A stretch of DNA of 64,000 nucleotides, from assembly GCA_015233565.1 (NCBI GenBank), contig JADFXM010000002.1, positions 124,001-188,000 of the forward strand, in the 5' to 3' direction. The position numbers and the translations under genes are program-made. The DNA is from Candidatus Rifleibacteriota bacterium. Its GTDB lineage: Bacteria; Muiribacteriota; Ozemobacteria; Ozemobacterales; Ozemobacteraceae. Positions within the stretch are counted from its first letter, which is position 1. The number at the start of each line of letters is the position of its first letter. This document shows, piece by piece, positions 37,151 to 47,100 of the stretch. Under the pieces are notes generated by a model. It was not told the DNA's origin. It made no database searches and saw only the letters and a program-made list of their open reading frames with translations.

Positions 37151-37261
37151 CCTGAAGGTGTGAAAAAATTGATTTTTTGAAAATGTACCTGCTTCCAAAG
37201 TCACACTAGAAACCTATTGTGATAATTTTCACCCATAAAACTTAAATTTTTCACATCTTGC
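37151..37261 (+). repeat. GTGAAAAA-ended element, copy 2 (second core type)
   Basis: It begins CCTGAAGGTGTGAAAAAATT, directly abutting copy 1, and ends AAATTTTTCACATCTTGC. Its interior (GATTTTTTGAAAATGTACC ... AGAAACC) matches the reverse complement of 60319-60427, so the two form a second sub-family with the same ends. Confidence 0.65.
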
Positions 37262-37338
37262 TTGTATGGATCTGATGCCTCACAAACTGAGAAGGTCTAA
37301 TTTGTAACATCATACGAACTTTTCTTTTTTCTTCCGAT

Positions 37339-37923
37339 CTATTTAAAAATATCTTCAAGATTAATGTAAAAATCTTCAAAAATTCCGACTTTTACCTTTC
37401 TCTGATCGGGTTTTTCAAAGCTGTAAGATTTTGGTGTATTATAACTTCCATTTTTGCCCAAACGAAATACTATTATTGTCTTGTCGAGTGGATGAATAAC
37501 CCAGTACTCGCGAACTTTATGTCGTTCGTAAAGTCGAAGTTTTTTTACGTAATCCATTGATGCAGTTGATGGAGAAACGATCTCCATTAAAAGATCAGGG
37601 CTTCCGCGAATCCCTTTTTCGTCAAGTTTCTTGGAATCACAGACAACCATGATGTCGGGTTGTACGACAGTATTGATTTCGTTTTCCGATTCAAAAGCTT
37701 TAGGGAGCCTGACATCAAATGGTGCATGAAACACTTCGCAGGGTTTCCCCTCCAGGAAATTGAGCAATACACGAAGCAGTCGCCCTGAAACTCTCTGATG
37801 ACTCAACCCTGGCCCTGTCATTGCATATGGAACTCCGTCAATAATCTCCCAACGTTCTTCGTCCGGCCAGGTTAAATAATCTCCGTAAGTGAAAAGCCTT
37901 TCTTCATTTGGAACTGGTTTCAT
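37339..37923 (-). CDS. Uma2 family (DUF820) endonuclease-like protein
   Basis: A 194-residue protein of the Uma2/DUF820 family, a PD-(D/E)xK nuclease-fold group that is common in cyanobacteria and other environmental bacteria and whose physiological role is poorly known. The fold signature is intact: LFTYGDYLTWPDEERWEIIDG at the start (shown here as family pattern), VQPDIMVVCD (active-site Asp), and LLMEIVSPSTASMDYVKK (Glu-x-x and Lys). It ends with a beta-rich tail. The gene lies 19 bp after the M16-like gene on the same strand, probably by read-through. Members often spread horizontally. Confidence 0.9.
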   Translation of the reverse strand: MKPVPNEERLFTYGDYLTWPDEERWEIIDGVPYAMTGPGLSHQRVSGRLLRVLLNFLEGKPCEVFHAPFDVRLPKAFESENEINTVVQPDIMVVCDSKKLDEKGIRGSPDLLMEIVSPSTASMDYVKKLRLYERHKVREYWVIHPLDKTIIVFRLGKNGSYNTPKSYSFEKPDQRKVKVGIFEDFYINLEDIFK

Positions 37924-37942
37924 AGATTTTTATTCCCAATCT

Positions 37943-40600
37943 TCACTTCGCTGGTTTTCCCACAATCAGAAGATAATTTTTGAAGTTTTCCATTACAGCT
38001 TGCTTAACGTCTTCGGGTTTGATGACTTGAAAAATCTTAAAATATTCTTCAATTGCTTTAAGCGGGACACCCCAAGCTTTGAACAAGGTAATGAATTTAG
38101 CATGGTCAGTCGATCTTTCAAAACCCAGCATCATGTAGCTTTCAAGCATCTTTGAGGCTTTCTCGATCACTTTTTCATCGATTTCGATTTTGTCCAGTGA
38201 AGTTGCAAGATTTCTGATGGCTTCACGGCAACTTTCCAGCTTATTTACTGGTACTCTTAGCAGGACATAAATATAATTGGCATAAGGGGAATTATTATAG
38301 GTTTGAGCCACAATGTCGTCAGCCAAACCTTTTCCGACAATCTCCTTGGATAGAATTCCATTTTTGCTCCAAGTGAGAAGATGGTAAAATGCGGCATCAG
38401 CAGCCCTCATTTTATGGTTTCCCAAGGCTTTTGGAAATCTGTATCCATAAGCGATGTAGCCGGATTTGGAATTTCTGGGCAACTCAAGCTCTATTTCTTT
38501 GGTGGATTCAAGAGGTATTGAAAAGGATGCTGTAACAACCTGGGGAAGGCAAATTTCGGATTTGGAAATTTTTGAAAAAATAGGTTTTGCAAATTTTTCG
38601 ACTTCCTGAGGGTCAAAATTTCCGAGAAAGGTAATTAAAAAATTTTCAGCCACGATCCACTTCATTCGGAAAATGTTAAATGCGCTGTAATCGATATTTC
38701 TGACCTCTTCGGGAGTAGGAGTGGGCAGTGAAAGAGGAGAAGATGCAAAAATATTCTTCCTAAAGCAATCTTCCATTAGAGAAACAGGCTCTTCCTGTTC
38801 GTCAGCGTATTGCGCAGCAATTTTTTCGCGAGCTTTTTCAAAAACTTTCGGAGTTATTTCCGAATTTACTATCAAATCAAAAACAAGGCGACAAAGATCT
38901 TTGAGTTTGCTTTTTTCGCAATATGCTGTTAAAAAGACTCCCGCCATTTGCTTTTCAATTTTAATTTTTCCTCCAAGGTCGTCCAGTTCTCTTCCGATAT
39001 TGTAACTTTTGAAGTTCTCAGCGATTTTTTCCTCTAAAGCAGCTTGCCAAATATCAATCAGACATTGTTTTCCTTCAATTGAGGAATTGGGACAGAGATC
39101 CAGACGAAGGCAAAGAGCTGGTACTTCGGAACTTGAATTTGGTTTGATGGTTAATACAACACCATTATCCAAAGTCTCTTCAATTGTCTTTTTCTCGCCA
39201 CTTATTTTGCTTGAAACAGGATGGACTGAATAAACCGCGTACGAGCTTTCGCAAAAAATTTTCCTGGCAATTTTGGAAATATCCTCAGGAGTTACTCTAT
39301 CAACGGCGTCATTAAAGGAAAAAGCTATGGAGAAGTCGCGTGCAAGTTCAGCCAATCCGATATTGAAAGAAAGCATTAATCGCAATTCGTTAGCAATACT
39401 TTGCTCACTTTTTTTCATGGTTGCAACTCTTTCAAGCTCACCATATGACGGGGGTGTTGCCGAATAATTCGCCAGTTTCTTTAAAATCGCACTGATCACC
39501 GGATCGATTTCAGGATCCTCGCTTTCAAATTCTAAAACGATAAATCCCTTGTCGGGAGTTGGATAGTAAGTTCCGCTAACCTGTTTAAGATTCGGAAACT
39601 CCTTTTCAAACACTCTTCCAAACCAGGAATCATTAGCACCCCAAAGTGCTCCGGATAGCAGTTTTGCTGCCGGCATATCCCGATCGGCCATTGAAGGGGC
39701 GGGGAAACATATTCCAACCTGAGTGGTCTTCACATCGAGAAATTCTTTTGCTTCATAACACTTTGATGTAGGGGCTATTTTTAGTCCTGCAGAATCTGAG
39801 GATACTTGGTTAACTAAAATTGTTTCAGTTGCAGTTTTTGGCGACTCGATTCGTCTCGCGGTCAAATCCCCAAAGGAGGCCATCGCTTTTTTGAAAATAT
39901 CTCCTGCTTTTACATCTCCAACGATCGTAAGAACTGCATTATTCGGAACCAGAGTTGAGGAAATCAAACTCTGAATTTCTTCAAGCGTTACGCCCTTTAA
40001 AGAGTCATCGAGATAGGCGTCACGTTCAGCAATATTTTGTCCACCGCCGAGAAGAGCAATGGCCTTGCTTTGAATATATCCCGAGGAAAGGGGGTGAATC
40101 TTCGACTCCTGTAGATCGCGTCTGGAAGATCGTTTTACATGCTCAAGGAGATCATGTGTAGGATTCAATTCAAAAGTAACTGCACGCAAGAATTTTAACA
40201 TTTTGTCCAGGCTATCCGGGTGACCTTGCACTCCGGCCCACGGAACTACTGAAGGAAAGGCCATTGTAATACAGCCTTGTTCTTCTAAGGCAGCATTCAA
40301 ATCCATTCGGGAAACGCTTTTGGAGTCTCCCTTTTCCATGAGCATTCTCAGGATTTTAAGGCCCCGGGAAGCAAGAGGATCGATCTGGCTTGCAGCATGT
40401 GGAGTAGAAAAATTGAAAACCAGTGTGGCTGAAACCATTGGAAGAGTGGAATCTTCCAAAACCAGCACTTTCAAACCATTGGGAAGTATGCCTCTTTCCG
40501 GGGGAGCTTTAACCAAAGCCCACGAAAATTCGGAGCCTAATAAAACGATCAAAGCAGACAGCAGCATTTGAATCCTAATTTTGTTGAAAACCACGTTCAT
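37943..40600 (-). CDS. M16 peptidase-fold protein lacking the zinc-binding motif
   Basis: An 885-residue exported protein (signal peptide ending near EFSWA, 27; GGAGGTAAT before the ATG) with two M16 repeats (about 33-450 and 460-885), each starting with the LPNGLKVLVLED-type strand. In active M16 enzymes GLAHLLEHM provides His-x-x-Glu-His; here the aligned segment reads RGLKILRML (79-87), with no His or Glu. The second half also has no such motif. The fold is kept (GAxNSWFGRVF-like and GYxYRFPKA segments), so it is probably a non-catalytic partner or binding protein in the periplasm, like the inactive subunit of M16 pairs. No active partner is encoded beside it. Confidence 0.87.
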   Translation of the reverse strand: MNVVFNKIRIQMLLSALIVLLGSEFSWALVKAPPERGILPNGLKVLVLEDSTLPMVSATLVFNFSTPHAASQIDPLASRGLKILRMLMEKGDSKSVSRMDLNAALEEQGCITMAFPSVVPWAGVQGHPDSLDKMLKFLRAVTFELNPTHDLLEHVKRSSRRDLQESKIHPLSSGYIQSKAIALLGGGQNIAERDAYLDDSLKGVTLEEIQSLISSTLVPNNAVLTIVGDVKAGDIFKKAMASFGDLTARRIESPKTATETILVNQVSSDSAGLKIAPTSKCYEAKEFLDVKTTQVGICFPAPSMADRDMPAAKLLSGALWGANDSWFGRVFEKEFPNLKQVSGTYYPTPDKGFIVLEFESEDPEIDPVISAILKKLANYSATPPSYGELERVATMKKSEQSIANELRLMLSFNIGLAELARDFSIAFSFNDAVDRVTPEDISKIARKIFCESSYAVYSVHPVSSKISGEKKTIEETLDNGVVLTIKPNSSSEVPALCLRLDLCPNSSIEGKQCLIDIWQAALEEKIAENFKSYNIGRELDDLGGKIKIEKQMAGVFLTAYCEKSKLKDLCRLVFDLIVNSEITPKVFEKAREKIAAQYADEQEEPVSLMEDCFRKNIFASSPLSLPTPTPEEVRNIDYSAFNIFRMKWIVAENFLITFLGNFDPQEVEKFAKPIFSKISKSEICLPQVVTASFSIPLESTKEIELELPRNSKSGYIAYGYRFPKALGNHKMRAADAAFYHLLTWSKNGILSKEIVGKGLADDIVAQTYNNSPYANYIYVLLRVPVNKLESCREAIRNLATSLDKIEIDEKVIEKASKMLESYMMLGFERSTDHAKFITLFKAWGVPLKAIEEYFKIFQVIKPEDVKQAVMENFKNYLLIVGKPAK

Positions 40601-40650
40601 ATTACCTCCGGAAAGGAAATAAAATTGTTAATACCCACAAATATCATTTT

Positions 40651-41022
40651 TTAATTTGTACCCGTTCCCTTTTGGAAAACAACTCTATCCTGGCTGATAT
40701 CTCTTATTACAAAAGAAAAATGGTCGACTATAACCATTTTGTAATTATCATCACCATAGATTTCTTTCCTGAAGCCAATTTTTTCGGCGTATTCACGCAT
40801 CGCTTGTTCGACAAAGGGTTGAATTCCGCGTGAGGGATCTTCGGTAATCGAACGACATTCACGGTCGTCAAGACCAGCTGAAAGGAGATATTCCTCGCTC
40901 TTGTCCGTAAAAATAGTAAGAGAAAGTCGATAAGAGACTAATTTTGCCTGTAAACCAGTTACAAGAACAAAACTCAGCATTATTAAAAAAGCAAAAAGTA
41001 AGCCTTTTTTCATTGTATTCAT
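40651..41022 (-). CDS. Small secreted protein of unknown family
   Basis: A 123-residue protein with a clear signal peptide (about 1-26, cleavage after LQA). The mature part of about 97 residues mixes alpha and beta structure and has the segments LTIFTDKSEEYLLSAGLDD and FSFVIRDISQDRVVF. I do not recognise it. ATG at 41022 or the third codon later are both possible; no ribosome site decides. It lies 50 bp upstream of the M16-like gene on the same strand, so the two may form a small envelope operon. Confidence 0.6.
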   Translation of the reverse strand: MNTMKKGLLFAFLIMLSFVLVTGLQAKLVSYRLSLTIFTDKSEEYLLSAGLDDRECRSITEDPSRGIQPFVEQAMREYAEKIGFRKEIYGDDNYKMVIVDHFSFVIRDISQDRVVFQKGTGTN

Positions 41023-41156
41023 GATACCATGATTTCCTGTTTAGTCAATGATGTCAATTCCAAAACAGCAATTTTCGGAAAACAATCTAAATTCAGGTTC
41101 CAGTAAACTTTCGAACTTTTGATATCTGATAGTTGTTTAAAAGCCGCTAGTCCTTA

Positions 41157-41371
41157 TACCAATTCCAATTAGTTCGTTCATACGCCTTGTTTCTCGCTTC
41201 AGATCTGCGTAAAATTAGATTTTATCTGACAGAAATGAATGTTTCAACCATCCAATAAGGAATCCTTATTTTCTCGAAAATTTTGTTTTTTCTTGGAGAA
41301 TAAAGCGGTCCCTTTACATTTTGGTCAAATCAAAGTCCTTGGGGAAGTGCACGTATTTTTTGGGATTGATA
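41157..41371 (-). repeat. ATACCAAT-family element with TTA target duplication
   Basis: A 215 bp element in reverse orientation to 54999-55215 and 29139-29504. Ends are TACCAAT and ATTGATA, and TTA lies directly outside both ends. The interior matches the other copies (GAATGTTTCAACCATCC, AAAATTTTGTTTT and so on). There is no coding frame, consistent with a non-autonomous miniature element. Confidence 0.78.
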
Positions 41372-41426
41372 TTACTCACAGATGAGTTTGGATGTTGATT
41401 GCGAAGATCGTTTCGACTCCGTTCAA

Positions 41427-41534
41427 AAGATGTGAAAAATTTACTAACTCACAAAAATACAACCACTGAGAATGCCGCCGACAAACAAATGTGATATTTT
41501 TCACTTCCGTTATTAGGCAATATTTCACACCTTC
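41427..41534 (+). repeat. GTGAAAAA-ended element, copy 3 (core type)
   Basis: It runs from AAGATGTGAAAAAT to TTTCACACCTTC. The core at 41451-41504 (ACAAAAATACAACCACTGAG ... ATGTGATATTTTTCAC) matches copy 1 at 37059-37111 and the copy at 63506-63557. Confidence 0.7.
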
Positions 41535-41625
41535 TCAACGACCGGGCCGGTAGAGTGGTGTTGAAGTCACAATATAAAGCCGCAGATTATTTGAGTAGAT
41601 ACTATAAATTCAATTGTGACAGAGG

Positions 41626-41751
41626 AGACTGTCGAAAAATCCCGGTACATTTTGTTCGGCACAAAGTCGCTCACTGTTGATGCTAAAAAGCAAGGCTAAA
41701 ATTTGAATCGGCACATAAAAACATGAAAAATAGGGTATTTTTCGACAGTCT
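41626..41751. mobile_element. 126 bp MITE with perfect 15 bp ends and 6 bp target duplication
   Basis: AGACTGTCGAAAAAT at 41626-41640 is perfectly inverted at 41737-41751. CAGAGG flanks both ends (41620-41625 and 41752-41757); the same bases may also be read as 16 bp ends with a 4 bp AGAG duplication. The interior has no gene. The end sequence resembles that of some transposon families that use a DDE transposase, but no transposase is in the window. Together with the other two elements it fills the gene-free stretch 41023-41918, where nothing else is seen. Confidence 0.85.
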
Positions 41752-41846
41752 CAGAGGACTAGTTAAGCTACCTTTTAGAAAAATTTTCCTTTGAGCAAAA
41801 CGGTGTAAGAAAGCAAATTTTCATGGATATGTGAAACTAAATTTCC

Positions 41847-41894
41847 AAAAACAACAACCCCCTCCGCAGAATAGCTTGAGGAGGGGATTGTTGT
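41847..41894 (-). terminator. Rho-independent terminator of the SLH porin gene
   Basis: ACAACAACCCCCTCC (41851-41865) pairs with GGAGGGGATTGTTGT (41880-41894) across a 14-base loop. Read on the minus strand, a T run (TTTT) follows the second arm. It begins 24 bases after the porin stop. Confidence 0.88.
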
Positions 41895-41918
41895 AAACAA
41901 TTTGCAAAACCAAAAAAA

Positions 41919-43925
41919 CTAGAATTTCATGTAAACTTCCGATCTGATATCGGTTACATCACGGTTGTAATCAGAAGTTACTCTTACAGCGCGCAATTCA
42001 AAGCTGGTTTTATCATCATATTTATATCTCAATCTCGAAGTAAGAGCCGAAATCTTCTTATAGTCATATTTGGAATCCACCGGATCCAGGAAATCAGCGA
42101 TCAACTTGAAGCTGAGTTTTTGAGTGAAGAAATATTGGTAGTTGATTTGTACATCCTGGTAACCATGGAAATCTGCTTGATATGCTCCGGTATCCCCACG
42201 ATAACCCATTGCTGGAGTTCTAAGAGGTGAGCCGGGATTTGTTGATCCCGCAGGAGGGAAAACGCCGTTTCCCATTAATGCCAAAGCCTGCAAAGTATCT
42301 TCAAATGGATGATATGGAATGTCCAAGTAATAAATATCACTTAAGACATCGAAAGCATGGAAATTATTTTCCTGTCTTCCCCATGAAACCCCTGCGGTAT
42401 ATTTATTCTCTTCTTTGAATTTCAAGCCCAACATATAGCTGCTGTTTTCGATGTCGCCCCTGAGGTAATTCAACGAAGAAGGAGTATTGGCACCGTTTAG
42501 CTCATTTCTATAAACAACACCGGAGCCAAAATATTCCCAATTGGAATTTATTTTTCCCAATGCATCAACTCCAAGCCATCCTTCGCGGGTTGCTGGGGTG
42601 GGTGGGGTTCCTGCTACACCGTTTGTAGAGACAACCCCAAATTTATCGTTTTCAGCATTGTTAATTACTTCATACATATTAATTTGGCTATTGTCGCTCG
42701 GTTTGTAATCGAGGGAAATTAACCCTGCATCCATTCCATGGGTCCGCCCGGGGCTGGCTTTATCATTTCCGGCGAGTACCATTCCAGTGAAACCCAAGTT
42801 CTTGAATAATTCTGCGGTGTATTTTACGCCATCAACAAAGTCTAATAACACAGCACCCACACCGTGTTTCAGGTATTGCCGTCCCAGAGTCCAGTCGCCA
42901 CCCAGGACCTTTTTCTTTTCGACATTCAATAAATCAAGTACCATATCACTTTGAGAATTGTTATCGGTTGAAAATGGGTTTTTACCATAGTCTGTTCTTC
43001 GAACCGGTTGTGTAAGCAACAATCTGAAGTTAGCTTTAAATGTGTCATCGACGGGAATTGTCCCACCTAATCTCAATCTGTCGGCGAATGCATAAGAAGT
43101 TGATTTCGCGCCGTTTGCATCTAATCTGGCATTTTGATATCTCATTCTGACATCGCCAAAGATTTTAACGGATTCTTTTGTTTTTTCCAGAGAAAGAAGT
43201 CTTTCTTCCTGTGCAATTTCATTCTTCAGGACTTTCTCAAGATTCTCATTGTCGATTTTCTGATTTTCTTTAAGGTCGTTTTGTTCGATTTTATATTCTT
43301 CCATTGTTTCCAGGAGAAGTTGAATTCTATGTTTGACTTCTTCCAATTCCGCAGGAGTTTTTACGTTGTGAAGTTCTTCCTGAGTCTTTCTTAGCATTCT
43401 TGCAAACAAATTGGCAGTCTCGTATCGTGAAATTGGCTTTGTCCCATTGAATTTCCCGTCAGAACCCACTTTGATCAAGCCGCCATCAATCAAATTCATA
43501 ACTTCGTCGTATGCCCAGTGCCCGGCAGGCATATCAACGGGGGTTCGTCCGTTATAAGCGCCTGACGAAGATTGTACTGTCTTTTTTTGTGCTTTTACGG
43601 AAGCTTTTTTTGCTTTTTGTACTGAAGGTGATTTCTTGGGAGCCGAATCCACCTTCATACTCTTTTTGGAAATCAGCTTTTGACCAACAACTTTTGAGGG
43701 AGTTGCAGTTGCTGAATTTGCAGCTTTGGGGGCTGTGGTGGCATTTCCAACGGCTGTTGTACTCGCATCAGCTGTTATGTTGCTAATTGGCGCTGCAACT
43801 ACAACGGCTGGGGTGCTTCCAGCGCTGCTCGCGGCAGCAGGAGGCTCATTGGCGTTAAGCACCTCATACCCCGTGAGAAGCTTGAAGACTATAAAAAAGG
43901 CTATCCATTTAGATGTACTATTCAT
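41919..43925 (-). CDS. SLH-domain outer-membrane porin
   Basis: A 668-residue exported protein (signal peptide ending near VLNA, 24). An Ala/Ser/Thr/Lys-rich linker (about 25-130) leads to one SLH domain (about 134-188, including MPAGHWAYDEVMNLIDGG and ISRYETANLFARML), a coiled coil (about 190-255), and a beta-barrel of about 400 residues ending in Phe (EVYMKF). This is the OmpM-type layout, in which the SLH domain binds peptidoglycan-linked polymer and tethers the outer membrane to the wall, as described for Negativicutes and Deinococcus-Thermus. The ATG at 43925 is preferred, with AGGAGG 13 bases upstream. It is transcribed away from the giant gene at 44107 and has its own terminator. Confidence 0.88.
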   Translation of the reverse strand: MNSTSKWIAFFIVFKLLTGYEVLNANEPPAAASSAGSTPAVVVAAPISNITADASTTAVGNATTAPKAANSATATPSKVVGQKLISKKSMKVDSAPKKSPSVQKAKKASVKAQKKTVQSSSGAYNGRTPVDMPAGHWAYDEVMNLIDGGLIKVGSDGKFNGTKPISRYETANLFARMLRKTQEELHNVKTPAELEEVKHRIQLLLETMEEYKIEQNDLKENQKIDNENLEKVLKNEIAQEERLLSLEKTKESVKIFGDVRMRYQNARLDANGAKSTSYAFADRLRLGGTIPVDDTFKANFRLLLTQPVRRTDYGKNPFSTDNNSQSDMVLDLLNVEKKKVLGGDWTLGRQYLKHGVGAVLLDFVDGVKYTAELFKNLGFTGMVLAGNDKASPGRTHGMDAGLISLDYKPSDNSQINMYEVINNAENDKFGVVSTNGVAGTPPTPATREGWLGVDALGKINSNWEYFGSGVVYRNELNGANTPSSLNYLRGDIENSSYMLGLKFKEENKYTAGVSWGRQENNFHAFDVLSDIYYLDIPYHPFEDTLQALALMGNGVFPPAGSTNPGSPLRTPAMGYRGDTGAYQADFHGYQDVQINYQYFFTQKLSFKLIADFLDPVDSKYDYKKISALTSRLRYKYDDKTSFELRAVRVTSDYNRDVTDIRSEVYMKF

Positions 43926-44106
43926 TTCTTTTTCAAACCCTCCTCTTTCGATTGCATGCATTATCGTAAGCAGTTTAAATTTATTTAATGTTATTTTTTA
44001 CAATCTTGCTGTTTTGCTCAAAATTGTGAAATGTGATAGAACAAGAGGTGGTTTTGAATCAAAAAAGTTTGTCCCACAATTTTTAGATTGAGGAATGGAG
44101 GAAACA

Positions 44107-47100
44107 ATGGAATTCCGATTTTTTGCGGTTGTTTCACTGTTGTTATTGGTCTGTCTGAACGTTCGAGCCAACGAACTTGGAATTGAAGAGGATTTTGCCC
44201 TCTCAGGGGAGCGGGAATCCGTTTTAAAAAAGTTGGTACCAGGTACCGAAGAATATTATTATTACCATTGCATTCAATTCCAAAATTCAGGAAACTTGAG
44301 CAAATGTGCGGAAATGCTGAAGCAATGGATAGATCGCTACGGGTATACTCCCAAAGTAACGGAAACACAAAACCGGCTTATGCTTCTTAGATATCCCGAA
44401 AACAAATCAGAAACTCTGGGTTATCTAAAAGAAAAATTGAATCTGACTTTCAACCATTCCCGAATTTTGATGAACCAAAAACCCACATTTCAAACTCGAC
44501 TTGACCAGTCAATACTTTCCAAAGAGAATTTTATCAGAATTGCGTTTTCAATTTCCCGCGATTTTTCACAGTTCGAAGAATCCGGGTTGTACACCTTTAC
44601 TGATTCAGATAAAGACCCTGATCAAAGAAGGTTCTTTTTAAGAAGGCTTACCAGACCAGTGATAGATAATCTTCCAACATTGGTTACAAGAGATCTTGCC
44701 TACGAAAGATCGGGAACATTCGGAACTGTACCAATTCATTACAAGTTGACTCGCGAACAACTCGAAAAATGTCTTGAATTAATGCCCAAACTCCTGAACG
44801 AAACAAATTTCATTAACTGTTACATTTCTAAATTATGGCCAGGAGCCGACAAAAACGGCATTGAGAACCACGCTGATAGATCTGCTTATTTAAACAAACT
44901 TTGGGAATTTGTGAAAAAGCTTCCAATCAGCCATAACTCGTTAAAAGCGCACGTGTTATACCATAAATTAAAGGATGACATGGAAAGAAACGAATATGAT
45001 AAAAATATGTTCGTTGAATATTTGAAACTTCCGCGCAATGGCTACTATATCAACCAGGAGTTTTTAAACAGGAGGGAAAATCAATATAACCGAGCTGATT
45101 TATCCTTCGATTTCAAATCGCAAACTCTTTTGCCTTCCGTTGGGAATGATGAATCTCTGGTTCGACAATATCTTCGCAATCTGTTTTTGAGCGAATCCGA
45201 AAACGAGAGTGGAATCACCAACGGGCTGAAAAAGCTGTTTGATTTTTCCGGAAAAAAACAGGGATATTCGAGATTATTTGATGAATTGTCCGAGTTGATT
45301 GAATTCAATTATCTCAACGATGTTTTTGCGGAAACAAGATTAACTGCTGGCACAGGAGACATGGAGAAATGGTTTTCCCTCCTGACACCTGAAAAAGTCC
45401 GGGAAATTCGCGAAAGAGTGGAACTGGAGTTTCCTCCTCACAACCCTGATTATTTCAAGGTTTCTGACCCAGTTTCCCTCGAAGTGTCGATTAAAAATGT
45501 TCCGACCCTGATCGTGAAGGTATTTCGACTCAATACAATGAATTATTATCGGGAATCGAATCAGGAAATAAACACCGCTATCGATCTGGATGGCTTGTTC
45601 CCGAACGAGGAAAACGTTTATAAATATGATCTTCCCGAATTCAAGCGGCATTCGGAGAAGTTTAATTTCAACAGTCTTTCAGAACCTGGGACTTATGTGA
45701 TTGAATTTATTGGCGGAGGGAAAAGTTGCCGCGCACTTATCCGCAAAGGAAGGCTTTCTTTTACGGAAAGAGTCGGATCGGCAGGCCAGGTATTTAAAGT
45801 TTTTGATGAAGCCGGAAATCTTGTAAAAAATGCGGAAGTTTTTCTTTCAGGACATTTGTACAAAGCCGAAGAAAACGGTGAAATAGCTGTCCCATTCACA
45901 GCAAATCCCTGTGAACAAAACATCATAATAAAAAGCGGTAATTTCGCCGCTTTCCACAAGTTTTCCCATTTAGGGGAAAACTATGCGCTGGAAGCAACTT
46001 TCCATGCTGATCGTGAAGCATTGATTGAAAGTGCAAAAGCCAAAATTGTTGTTAAACCCAAGCTCACCTTGAATTCCGTTCCAATTGATGTAAAGCTGCT
46101 AAAAGAAACCTCTCTTTCCATTACGATGGTTGACCGGAATGGAATTACGACCTCCAAAGAAATCAACAATCCTTCCTTAACAAATGATGGAGAAACTGAG
46201 TTTGAAATTAAAGTTCCGGAAAAACTTGAAAAGTTGACTTTCCTATTAAAAGGAAAGATCGATAGCCTTATATTGGGAAAACCCTCTGATTTGTCAGCCA
46301 CCAAAGAACTTACCTTCAATGCAATTGATAAGACGAATCAAATTGAAGATCTTTTTCTGAGTAAATTTGAGAATAATTACATCGTTGAGGTACTTGGAAA
46401 GACTGGTGAACCAAAGTCGGAAAGACCTGTCCATTTTGAATTCAAGCATCGCGATTACCTTCCGACGATCAAAGTTACTCTTCAAACAGATTCCAAAGGA
46501 CGGATCGATTTGGGAGAACTCCAAGGAATCAGTTGCATTATGGCAAATACCCAAACCGGTTGTTCCAAAACATGGAATACAATCAGAGAGAAGCGGTTTT
46601 TTACTTCCTGCATTCAAGCGGTTTCCGGAAAACCTGTGTTTATCCCAGCTTCGGAAGAAATTCAAACAGGTACTGCCAGTTCAGTGTGGCTCTTTGAGGT
46701 TCGTGAGGGTAATTACATTACCGATTACTCCAGCAATGTGAAAATCAAAGATGGTTTTATTGTAATTGACGATTTGCCTGCGGGAGATTTTGAAATTTTT
46801 TCACTGGCGGGAATGAAAACTACTATTCTGAAACTCACCGAAGGCAAGGAAGAAAGCGACTACCTCATTTCCAAAACCAGATTCTTGAAAAAAGAAGGAG
46901 ACAATCCTCTCCAAATTCTGGCTATCGAAGATTCGCAGAAAGAAAAGAAGTTAAAAATCCAGCTGAAGAACACCACTTCCGAAACCCGTATTCACATTGT
47001 TGCCGACAGGTTTGTGCCGGATCGTGATTTATGGGATTCACTTGGAGCTCCTTGTGACGATCCATTCCCAACCTGTGATTATTGGGTGATGCCAACGACC

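Larger units (their letters stand above)
36732..37338. other. 607 bp spacer holding two GTGAAAAA-family repeats
   Basis: The spacer lies upstream of mcp (minus strand) and downstream of nothing on the plus strand. Its first 290 bases show no gene or clear promoter. Two adjacent repeat elements fill 37028-37261, described separately. The last 75 bases before the Uma2 stop show nothing. Confidence 0.5.

Noticed and set aside
37943..40600. Active M16 zinc peptidase
   Set aside because: No His-x-x-Glu-His or its reverse in either half.
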